Assembly (NCBI RefSeq): GCF_035953295.1
Contig: NZ_CP108370.1
Span: forward strand, 7,425,001-7,489,000
DNA: 64,000 nt
DNA from: Streptomyces sp. NBC_01335
GTDB lineage: Bacteria > Actinomycetota > Actinomycetes > Streptomycetales > Streptomycetaceae
Direction: 5' to 3'
The notes below the pieces were generated by a model that made no database searches, was not told the DNA's origin, and saw nothing but the letters and a program-made list of their open reading frames with translations. The stretch's first letter is position 1. The number at the start of each line of letters is the position of its first letter. Below are positions 46,454-54,261 of the stretch, one piece after another. Both the position numbers and the translations under genes were made by a program.

Positions 46454-49234
46454 ATGGCGCTCGGACCGAAGACCCGGCGGACCGGAGAGACACCGGACCT
46501 GGACAGCCACCGGACCGGCCACGTCCTGCTGATCCACGCCCGGGGCGCCCTGGACGAGCAGGCGCTCGCCTTCGCCGGCGGACTGCCCGAGGACCCCGAA
46601 CACCACCTCGTGGTCCTGGACCTGCCCGCCGGCTTCACCGGCGCCGGGTGGCCGCGGCTCGCCCGCCTCCTCGGCCGTCGCGACGGCGACTACCGGCTCG
46701 TCTTCGGCCGCCGGCCGACCGGCGGTGTGCTGCCGCTCGGGCAGTATCTGGCCGACCGACTCGACCGCACGGTGCTGGTCGCCGACGGTGCGGTGACCCC
46801 GGCCGCCGGAGGCGTTCTCTACGTCCCCGTCGACAGCGGCTCCGGCTGGGTACGGCTCCGCCCGGGCCGGCCCGGGCGTCCGGTGTCCCGCCGCTTCCCC
46901 AAACCCGTCTGGGAGTTCTCGGTCGCCGACCAGCCCTGGCACACCAGCGACCACGCGGTGGCCGACCCGCTGCCGAGCGGCGTGTGGCTGCACCCGGTGG
47001 AACCGGACACCACGATCCCCGCCCACCGCGCCAGGCTGGAAGCCCGGCTGGCGTGCCGGCGCGAACTGCTCACCGTCGTCCTGGGCTGCCCCGGAACACC
47101 TGCACTGGAACTCGACGACGTCTCCCGCTTCTGGGCGTCGATACTGCCCGGCGCCCGCCCCCAGGTCCGGTTCTTCCCGTACGGGCCGCTGGCCGCGCCG
47201 GGGGAGGGCACGTCCGGCCAGGCACTGGCCGACCGCCTCGACTCCCCGGTGGTGCTCTACAACGGGATGCCGGTCGGCCGCGCCCTCTGGGAGACACCGC
47301 AGGTCCACGCCGTCGACATGGACGGGGCACTCGGCTTCGCCGCCTTCGCGAAGGAACTGCGCTACCTCCCGGCACGGATGACCGGGGGACAGCCGGCCGC
47401 ACCCGCCGTGCTCAGCCACCGTCCGGTGGTGGACGGTATCCCGCAGGTCGCCCCCGGCGTCTACCGCTACGCCCCCGACGCGGTCCTGGAAGTGATACCC
47501 GGCGGCCTGTGGATGCGTCCCCCCGAGGAGCCGGACGAAGCCCCCGTCGTCCGCTCGGCCCCCGCCGACCCCCGTCACTTCCACCTCGTCCACGGCACCG
47601 TGGCCCGGGCCGGCGGACGCATGCGGGAACTCGCGGAGAACCTGCTCGACCGGATGGACCCGGTCACCCGGGGGCTCGCCCGCCTGATGCCGGCGACCCG
47701 GATGGTCCAGGAGAACAGCGCGCCCCGCCTGCCGACGGCGCTCACCGCCGCCCCGCCTACGGAGGCCGTGACCTCGGAGTCCTACAGCGCGGCGGAGTTG
47801 TACGCGACTGCCGTGCCGGGTCCCGGGACGCGCGTGGTCGTCCACGCCCCGGCCGCTCCGCCGGAGGGGGACGCGCCCGTCCCGTCCGTACCCGAGGTCT
47901 CCGCCACGACAGGCCAGGTGGCCTCCTCGGCCGGGACCGCCTCCGCCCTTCCGATCGGAACCGCCACTGCCACCGCCCCCGCGACCGGGACCGCCACCGC
48001 CCCCGTACCGGCGCCGCCGGCCGCCGCGCCCGGTGCGCTGTGGGAGACACCGGCAGCCACTTCCGCGGGAGCCCCGGCGCCGGAAACGTATGCCCCTGAC
48101 GCTTTCCCGCCGCCCGGGGCAGCGGCCGAGCCGGTCGCTCGCAGCGCCGCGGCCCCGGCACCGGACGCCACGGACGCCCCGGCGCCGCCGCCCGGCAGTG
48201 CGCCCCCCGCCCCGTTCATGCCGTCGTTCAGGCTGGTCTCCGCTCCCGGAGGCGCGCCGGCCCCCGTACCGACGAGCCCGCCCGGACCCGCGGCCGACCC
48301 CACCGCCGGACCCCCCGCCCGCCGGCCGACCCCGCCCGCACCGGGGCCCGCGAGCGCCCCGGCGCCCGCCGGTCCCGTGCCGGCGGCCGGGGTCGGCCGC
48401 CCTCGTCCGCAACCGGCGCCGACGCCGGCCGCCTGCGCACTGCCACCGGCCAAGGGCCTCGCCCGGGAACGTGAGTGGCTGCGCGGAGCCTTCCGACAGC
48501 AGTACGACGACATCGGCGGCGCGGTCGCCCGGGTCCTCTCCCAGTCGCCCGGTCTGCGGGGCACCGACCGGACCTCCACCGAGGACGTCCTCACCGACCT
48601 GGTGGCGGCCCGGCTCTACCTGCGCGGCGACGGGGCCCTGCTCGACGACGCCGTCCGCGGCGCCACCGTCGGGCCCCACGTACCCCTGGCCCGCTGCGTC
48701 ACTTCGGGGCTGCGCAGGCTGCCCTCCTACCGGGGCGCCACCCTGATGCGCGCCACCCTGGACGAGTCCGCATGGGCCTGGTACGCGGGACGCCGGCTGG
48801 TCACCGAATGGGGCTTCGGCTGGGCCCTGACCTCCGCCGCCCCCGGACTGCCGGGCGACACCGACGTCCTGGTCTGGTCGACGACCGCGCGCCGCACCGC
48901 CCTGCTCGACCCGGAACCCGCGGACCGGGTGCTCTTCCTCCCCGGCACCAGCTTCAAAGTCCTCACCGCCCGCGACGGGGAGCGCCGCGCCGTGCTGCTG
49001 CGCGAACTCTCCGCCTCCGAGATCGACGCCGACGGCCGGGTCGACATCGGACAAACCCCCCTGGACGAGATCGCCCTGTCCGGACTCGACCTGGCCGGCC
49101 AGGCATGGCGGGCCGCCGAAGCGGAGACCGCGCCGACGCTGCCGGACGCGGTCCGGGGCAGGTTCGGCGTCCCCCCGGGGCTACTCGTCGGCTCCGGCCC
49201 CACCGCCCCGCACCCACTCCCGGAAAGAGGATGA
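46454..49234 (+). CDS. T7SS-locus protein with Pro/Ala-rich linker and ART-like C-terminal domain
   Basis: The product is 926 residues, starting two bases after the eccB stop. Residues 1-430 form a globular alpha/beta region with no motif I recognise. About 430-690 is a Pro/Ala/Thr-rich linker. Residues about 695-890 resemble the ADP-ribosyltransferase fold of the R-S-E class: YRGATL (Arg760), GWALTSA (Ser794), WSTTAR (Ser809) and VLFLPGTSFKVL match the conserved order YRG...S(T/S)...VLFxPGTxFxV, then VLLREL. Active enzymes carry ExE just before VLF; here the residues are Ala823-Asp824-Arg825, so transferase activity is probably absent. No transmembrane helix is visible, so this is not a normal EccE. 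Its place in the operon implies a T7SS-linked role, and a structural or nucleotide-sensing function is speculation. Confidence 0.6.
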   Translation: MALGPKTRRTGETPDLDSHRTGHVLLIHARGALDEQALAFAGGLPEDPEHHLVVLDLPAGFTGAGWPRLARLLGRRDGDYRLVFGRRPTGGVLPLGQYLADRLDRTVLVADGAVTPAAGGVLYVPVDSGSGWVRLRPGRPGRPVSRRFPKPVWEFSVADQPWHTSDHAVADPLPSGVWLHPVEPDTTIPAHRARLEARLACRRELLTVVLGCPGTPALELDDVSRFWASILPGARPQVRFFPYGPLAAPGEGTSGQALADRLDSPVVLYNGMPVGRALWETPQVHAVDMDGALGFAAFAKELRYLPARMTGGQPAAPAVLSHRPVVDGIPQVAPGVYRYAPDAVLEVIPGGLWMRPPEEPDEAPVVRSAPADPRHFHLVHGTVARAGGRMRELAENLLDRMDPVTRGLARLMPATRMVQENSAPRLPTALTAAPPTEAVTSESYSAAELYATAVPGPGTRVVVHAPAAPPEGDAPVPSVPEVSATTGQVASSAGTASALPIGTATATAPATGTATAPVPAPPAAAPGALWETPAATSAGAPAPETYAPDAFPPPGAAAEPVARSAAAPAPDATDAPAPPPGSAPPAPFMPSFRLVSAPGGAPAPVPTSPPGPAADPTAGPPARRPTPPAPGPASAPAPAGPVPAAGVGRPRPQPAPTPAACALPPAKGLAREREWLRGAFRQQYDDIGGAVARVLSQSPGLRGTDRTSTEDVLTDLVAARLYLRGDGALLDDAVRGATVGPHVPLARCVTSGLRRLPSYRGATLMRATLDESAWAWYAGRRLVTEWGFGWALTSAAPGLPGDTDVLVWSTTARRTALLDPEPADRVLFLPGTSFKVLTARDGERRAVLLRELSASEIDADGRVDIGQTPLDEIALSGLDLAGQAWRAAEAETAPTLPDAVRGRFGVPPGLLVGSGPTAPHPLPERG

Positions 49235-49238
49235 CGAC

Positions 49239-52200
49239 ATGAGCCGGCAGATCCTGCTGGTCTCCCAGGACGGGACCGCTCCCTACCGCACGATCGGCGC
49301 CGCCCTGGCCGCGGCCGCCGACGGCGCGCTGATCACCATCTCGGCGGGCACCTACCGGGAGTCCCTCGTCGTGAACCGGGTCGTCACCCTCGCCGCCGGA
49401 GCCGCCGGCGTCCGGATCGACGGAGGCGGCGCCGGCGCCGTGGTGATCGACGCGGAGGCGGCCCGGCTGTCCGGCCTCGTCCTGGAAGGCGGCAGCGAGC
49501 AGACCCCGGTCGTGGAGGTGCGCCGCGGCGAGGCCGCCCTGGAGGAGTGCACGGTCTCCGGCAACGCCTGGGCGGGAATCCTGGTCTGGCACCAGGGCAC
49601 CCTCATCGCCCGTTCCTGCCGGGTGACGGGCCCCGGCGGAGCCGGGATCGTGGTCACCTCGACCGGCGCCAACGTCATCGAGGGCACCATGGTCGGCCAG
49701 ACGCTCTCGTCCGCGATCGTGGTCGCCGAACGCGGACGGCTGACGGTCCGTGACTGCCGCCTCGACCAGGCCGGAGGCAACGGCGTCTGCGTCAACGGGC
49801 AGGCCCACGGCATCGTCGAGGGCACCCGTATCACCGGCAGCGGCCAGCCGGCCGTGGTGGCCGAGCAGAACGGCCGCCTGGAACTCACCGGGGTCACCGT
49901 CTCCGGCAGCGCCGGACTCGACGCCTATCTGACGAGCGGCGCCGAAATCACCCTGACCGACTGTTCCTTCACCGGCTCCGGCGGCGAGTCCGTGCTCGTC
50001 GCCGGAGGAGCGGCACCCACCCTGCGCGGCTGCTCCCTGTCCGGCGCCGCCCGCGACGGGCTGCGGATCACCGAGAAGTCCAGTCCACTCCTGGAGGACT
50101 GCGAGATCTCCGCGACGCCGGTCGGCGTGCTGGTGGACGCGTCCAGCCGGCCGGTACTGCGCGGCCTGACGGTACGCGGAACGGAGCGCGGCCTGCTGGC
50201 CGTCGACGGCGCCGTCGTCCGGGGCGAGCGGCTGACGGTGGCCGCGCGCTCCACCGGCATTCTTGCCAAGGGCCGGGCGGAGCTCCACCTGCGCGAGTCG
50301 GAGGTGGCGACGGAAAGCCAGGGCGCCGCCGTCGAGCTGGCCGAAGGCGCCACGGGCCGCTTCCACGAGGTGCGGGTGCGCGCCGCGGACGGCCCCGGCC
50401 TCACGCTCACCGGGGCGTCCGCCGTCGCCGAGTCCTGCGTGGTGATGGACTCCGGGATGTCCGTCGGCGCCGACGCGCACCTCGAACTGAAGGACACCGA
50501 GGCCGGCGGATCGGACACGGACGGCATCCGGGTGGCGGGCGGAGGCAGCCTCACCGCCGTGGGCTGCCGGGTGCACGGGGCCCGCGGGCACGGGGTGCAC
50601 CTCCAGTCGACCTCCCGCGCCGAGCTGGACCACTGCGTCGTGTTCGACAACGCGGGAGACGGCGTCCGCGTCAACACCGAGGAGCCGGTACGCATCCAGA
50701 GCTGCGAGATCCGGGACAACGGGGGGCAGGCGCTGCACCGGATGAGGTCCGACGCGCGGCTCACCGTCGTCGACGTGACCGGCACGGAGGACTTCTCCGA
50801 CCCCGGCCCGGGGGACGCGGACGACACCGGGGCGCCGCCCGCGCGGGAACCGCGGGCGCCGGACGAAGGCGGCACCGGTGCGCAGCCGCGCGCCCGGCAC
50901 ACCGGTACCGGACCGCTGGCCGAGATGGACGCGCTGGTCGGACTGGAGAGCGTCAAACAGGAGGTCACCGGTCTCATCAACCTGAACAAGATGACCCGCC
51001 GCCGCGAGGAGATGGGCCTGCCCATGCCTCCGATGAGCCGCCACCTGGTGTTCGCCGGCCCCCCCGGCACCGGCAAGACGACCGTCGCCCGGCTGTACGG
51101 CGCGGTCCTCGCGGAGCTCGGCATCCTCAGCAAGGGCCACATCGTGGAGGTGTCCCGCGCCGACCTGGTCGCGCAGATCATCGGCGGCACCGCCATCAAG
51201 ACCACCGAAGTCGTCAACCGGGCGCTCGGCGGAGTGCTGTTCATCGACGAGGCGTACACCCTGACCAACCAGTCCAGGGGCACCGGCCCGGACTTCGGAC
51301 AGGAGGCCGTCGAAACCCTGATGAAGCTGATGGAGGACCACCGGGACGAGATCGTCGTCATCGTCGCGGGCTACTCCGCGCAGATGGACCAGTTCCTGGC
51401 CTCCAACCCGGGCATGGCGTCCCGTTTCTCCCGGACGGTGGAGTTCCCCAACTACACGGTGGACGAACTGGTCACCATCGTCCGCGGGTTGTGCGGCAAG
51501 CACTACTACGAGCTGACGGACGACGCACTGGCGGCGGTGGCCGGCTACTTCGAACGCACCCCCAAGGGGCCGACCTTCGGCAATGGGCGGGTCGCCCGCC
51601 AGCTCTTCGAGACGATGATCAGCAAACAGGCGTCGCGCCTGGCCATGTCTCCGCCGGGCAGGGACTCCGAGCTGAGCCGGCTCACCGGGGCGGACGTCGA
51701 AACGGTGCCCGAACCGGACCCGCCGGCCCAGGAGGAGGCCGACGCGGACGCCTCCGAGCAGGTTCCGGCGGGCGGGGCGGCGACGAGCACCGCGCTCACG
51801 AGGATCTCCGCCCTGATCGGTCTCGACGAGGTACGCCGGGCGCTGGAGCTCGGTCTCACCGCCCTGGCCACCGCACACCGGGCCGGCACGATGCCGGCCC
51901 AGGCGGCCAACCTGGTCCTCGCGGGAGCGGAGGGCAGCGGACGCGACGCCGTCGCGGTGCTCTACGCCAAGGCCCTCGCCGAACTCGGCGTCCTCCCGGC
52001 CGGCACCGTGCACCGGGCCCAGCTGTCCGCCATGCCCGCCCGCTGGCCCGGACAGGCCCAGGCGTACGTCTCGGGGCTGTTCGACGAGGCGGCCGGCGGA
52101 CTGCTGCTGCTGGAGCTCGACCAGGACTTCTCCGAGCGGCCGGCCGAGGAACGTACCGCCCTCGTCACGGCGCTCGCCGCCGAGGTCGAGGACCGCCCCG

Positions 52201-52586
52201 GCACGGTGGTCTCTCTGTCCGCCGATCCGGAACAACTCGGCGGCGTGCTGGCCGGTCCGGAGGGGCGCCGGCTCGCGGCCCGTTTCGCCGGACGGCTGGA
52301 TTTCACGCCGTATACGGCCGAGGAGCTGGCGCGGCTGGCGGCCCGGCGCCTGACGGCGCTCGGCTTCGACGTGGCGGACGAGGTGACAGGTGCCCTGGCG
52401 GAGCGATTCTCCCGAACTCCGCCCGCGGGCGGGGCGTTCGGTGCCCACCTGAGCGCCGAACAGGTGGCCGACGCCGCCATGTCCCGGACGATCGGCCCCG
52501 CGAGTCTCCCCGGCCCGCCGGAAGGCCCGCCGCCGGTCCCGGAGACGGACGGGGTGGACGGGGCGGTCGCGGTGGCTGTGGCGTAA
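49239..52586 (+). CDS. Beta-helix/EccA fusion: right-handed parallel beta-helix plus tandem CbxX-type AAA+ domains
   Basis: The product is 1,115 residues. Residues 1 to about 505 are a regular parallel beta-helix made of roughly 22-residue coils (pectate-lyase-like), such as GIVVTSTGANVIEGTMVG and GVHLQSTSRAELDHCVVFDN. Residues about 555-830 are a CbxX/CfxQ-type AAA+ domain typical of EccA: GPPGTGKT (607-614), LFIDEAY (Asp670-Glu671) and the usual ASRF arginine region. A second, degenerate AAA+ unit spans about 870-1085; its P-loop is GAEGSGRD (896-903), with Arg replacing the catalytic Lys. EccA ATPases act on ESX substrates or chaperones. Here the beta-helix replaces the usual TPR N-terminus and may be the substrate-binding part. 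It ends the machinery operon, four bases after the previous gene. Confidence 0.88.
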   Translation: MSRQILLVSQDGTAPYRTIGAALAAAADGALITISAGTYRESLVVNRVVTLAAGAAGVRIDGGGAGAVVIDAEAARLSGLVLEGGSEQTPVVEVRRGEAALEECTVSGNAWAGILVWHQGTLIARSCRVTGPGGAGIVVTSTGANVIEGTMVGQTLSSAIVVAERGRLTVRDCRLDQAGGNGVCVNGQAHGIVEGTRITGSGQPAVVAEQNGRLELTGVTVSGSAGLDAYLTSGAEITLTDCSFTGSGGESVLVAGGAAPTLRGCSLSGAARDGLRITEKSSPLLEDCEISATPVGVLVDASSRPVLRGLTVRGTERGLLAVDGAVVRGERLTVAARSTGILAKGRAELHLRESEVATESQGAAVELAEGATGRFHEVRVRAADGPGLTLTGASAVAESCVVMDSGMSVGADAHLELKDTEAGGSDTDGIRVAGGGSLTAVGCRVHGARGHGVHLQSTSRAELDHCVVFDNAGDGVRVNTEEPVRIQSCEIRDNGGQALHRMRSDARLTVVDVTGTEDFSDPGPGDADDTGAPPAREPRAPDEGGTGAQPRARHTGTGPLAEMDALVGLESVKQEVTGLINLNKMTRRREEMGLPMPPMSRHLVFAGPPGTGKTTVARLYGAVLAELGILSKGHIVEVSRADLVAQIIGGTAIKTTEVVNRALGGVLFIDEAYTLTNQSRGTGPDFGQEAVETLMKLMEDHRDEIVVIVAGYSAQMDQFLASNPGMASRFSRTVEFPNYTVDELVTIVRGLCGKHYYELTDDALAAVAGYFERTPKGPTFGNGRVARQLFETMISKQASRLAMSPPGRDSELSRLTGADVETVPEPDPPAQEEADADASEQVPAGGAATSTALTRISALIGLDEVRRALELGLTALATAHRAGTMPAQAANLVLAGAEGSGRDAVAVLYAKALAELGVLPAGTVHRAQLSAMPARWPGQAQAYVSGLFDEAAGGLLLLELDQDFSERPAEERTALVTALAAEVEDRPGTVVSLSADPEQLGGVLAGPEGRRLAARFAGRLDFTPYTAEELARLAARRLTALGFDVADEVTGALAERFSRTPPAGGAFGAHLSAEQVADAAMSRTIGPASLPGPPEGPPPVPETDGVDGAVAVAVA

Positions 52587-52739
52587 CCGGGTGTTCGCCT
52601 CCGGGTCACAGGGGCAGGGGGCGTGTCACACCGGGCAGGGCGGGGCGGTTGAGCTGTCACCACCTCAGAGGTGCGGGCAGGATAACCACCACGGAGTGAA
52701 AGCTCCATCAATCACACCAAATCGTGCGGAGGTTCCGTA
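52587..52739. promoter_or_regulatory. Probable promoter region of the small ESX genes
   Basis: The 153 bases before the first WXG100 gene are locally less G+C-rich (ATCAATCACACCAAATCG at about 52709-52725). They end in the strong ribosome site GGAGG (about 52728-52732). The composition shift suggests an independent promoter for the substrate genes. No exact -10/-35 pair can be assigned with confidence. Confidence 0.35.
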
Positions 52740-53084
52740 ATGGCCACAGGTTCCGGACTTGAGGCTTTTGACAGCGAGGGAATGCAGAAGTCGGGCCAGG
52801 TTCACCTCTCGACTCTGGAGAGCCACCGCGCGTCGTCCGACAGGATGCAGGCCCTGACGGCGGAGGCGGAGGCCGGCTGGACGGGAGAGGCCGGCACCAA
52901 CTTCGCCAACGCGATGACCGCCTGGCTGGCGAACTACAAGATCGTGGGCAACGTGCTCGACCAGATGCACGAACGCATCGTGGCGAACCACTCGGCCCTG
53001 GCGAGCACGCACGAGACGACCACCCAGGCCACCGCACGCGTCGGCGCGACCATGGCGGAACCCGTCGGGCTCACCGGCTTCTAG
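52740..53084 (+). CDS. WXG100 family T7SS protein
   Basis: The product is 114 residues from ATG 52740 with GGAGG seven bases upstream. Two amphipathic helices flank the turn GWTGEAG (Trp-Thr-Gly, the WxG motif) in the middle of the chain, which is the EsxA/EsxB (CFP-10-type) plan. It has no signal peptide and no cysteine. In this family the protein forms a helical dimer that is exported through EccC. The next gene encodes a second WXG100-like protein, so the two probably pair. The C-terminal tail is flexible, and no YxxxD/E signal was found. Confidence 0.93.
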   Translation: MATGSGLEAFDSEGMQKSGQVHLSTLESHRASSDRMQALTAEAEAGWTGEAGTNFANAMTAWLANYKIVGNVLDQMHERIVANHSALASTHETTTQATARVGATMAEPVGLTGF

Positions 53085-53185
53085 ACCGTGTCCGACCCTT
53101 CCCGCCGGGCGGACGCTCCTTCCGAAGCGCGACCGGGGCGCAGGCCGCACCTCACCACGCACTCACTCGAAAGTGGAGGAAAAGC

Positions 53186-53476
53186 ATGTCGACTTACATG
53201 ATCAACTGGGCTGCCGTCAACGAGGTGCTCGACCAGCTGACGACCGTCCAGACGGAGATCGAAAGTCTGAACGAGCAGTTCGCCTCGGGCAACACCGCGG
53301 CCCTCGCCGGCTGGGACAGCTCCGTCAAGGAACTGTTCGACGCGAACAAGGCCCAGTGGAACCAGGCCACCGCGAACATGGGGGCGCTGGCCAAGCAGGC
53401 CCAGAGCGCGGCCGCCTCCTGCCGTGACGACTACGTCTCCGCCGTCAACTACGGCACCCAGCTCTGGAGCAAGTAG
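53186..53476 (+). CDS. WXG100-like T7SS protein, probable partner of the preceding one
   Basis: The product is 96 residues from ATG 53186 with GGAGGAAAAG upstream. It has a helix-turn-helix of the size and polarity of Esx proteins, with GWDSSVKELF at the turn: Trp is kept but the motif is W-D-S rather than WxG. It contains one cysteine (SCRDDY). It lies about 100 bases after the first WXG100 gene and two bases before the next gene. An EsxA/EsxB-like heterodimer with its neighbour is the natural reading. Confidence 0.85.
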   Translation: MSTYMINWAAVNEVLDQLTTVQTEIESLNEQFASGNTAALAGWDSSVKELFDANKAQWNQATANMGALAKQAQSAAASCRDDYVSAVNYGTQLWSK

Positions 53477-53478
53477 CC

Positions 53479-54033
53479 ATGCCTCCCGAACCGGCTTCGA
53501 CGGATCCCCAGGCGTGGGACCCGACGAGCGTGCACAGCCCCGCCAGCGTCTCCGGGCCGACGACGGGCGGTACGCCGGATCCGCCGCTCGTGCCCAAGGG
53601 CGGCGGGAACTCGGGCCCGGAGGTCGTGAACACCGCGTCCCTGGACCTGTTCGCGAAGAACATCGAGCTCCTCGTACCGATGGTCATCGCGGCACGTGAC
53701 CGCGTCCAGGCGATGGCCACGGTGCAGCCGGGCGCCTTCTTCGACGCCTACCAGCTGCGGACCGCGACCTCGGGGGCCAACGGCGGCGAGGGCCTGCAGG
53801 GGCGCTACTACAAGATCCTGTACGACCTGGCCGAGGGACTCGCGGACATCGCCAACGGCGCCAAGCTGATGAGCAAGAAATACACCTCCACCGAGGAACT
53901 CAACAAGATGAAGACGAAAGAGCTCAACGAGCTCTTCTCCGACGCGTCGTCGGACTTCAAGCAGCTGGCGGCCGACAGCGGTCTCACCGTCAACCAGCCC
54001 GATACGACGAAGACCCCGACCACCACCACGTAG
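53479..54033 (+). CDS. T7SS-locus helical protein with YxxxE motifs
   Basis: The product is 184 residues, starting two bases after the preceding stop. The first 50 residues are Pro/Gly/Ser-rich. Residues about 52-165 are helical with no signal peptide. Two YxxxE matches occur, YDLAE (115-119) and YTSTE (135-139), the pattern of the general T7SS export signal. The end is a threonine tail. I know no named family for it. Context and the motif suggest an EspC-like substrate or chaperone for the large EspB-like protein encoded next. Confidence 0.7.
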   Translation: MPPEPASTDPQAWDPTSVHSPASVSGPTTGGTPDPPLVPKGGGNSGPEVVNTASLDLFAKNIELLVPMVIAARDRVQAMATVQPGAFFDAYQLRTATSGANGGEGLQGRYYKILYDLAEGLADIANGAKLMSKKYTSTEELNKMKTKELNELFSDASSDFKQLAADSGLTVNQPDTTKTPTTTT

Positions 54034-54261
54034 AACCCGTCGGGCGATTCTCCGCCGGGCGGGCGCTCACGACCCACCGGCCACCCCTGAACAACAGCGG
54101 CATCACCGGAAGTCCGGTCGTGGACCGCACGGACGCCGGCTCCACCGGACACCCCGGGGGAGCCGGCGGCCGTGCGCACTCCGCGGGTTCGGCGTCCGGT
54201 ACCCCAGCAACCGTCGAAGCGACGTCCCGGCGGTCGAGGCTTCGGACGAGAGCGCAGGCAC

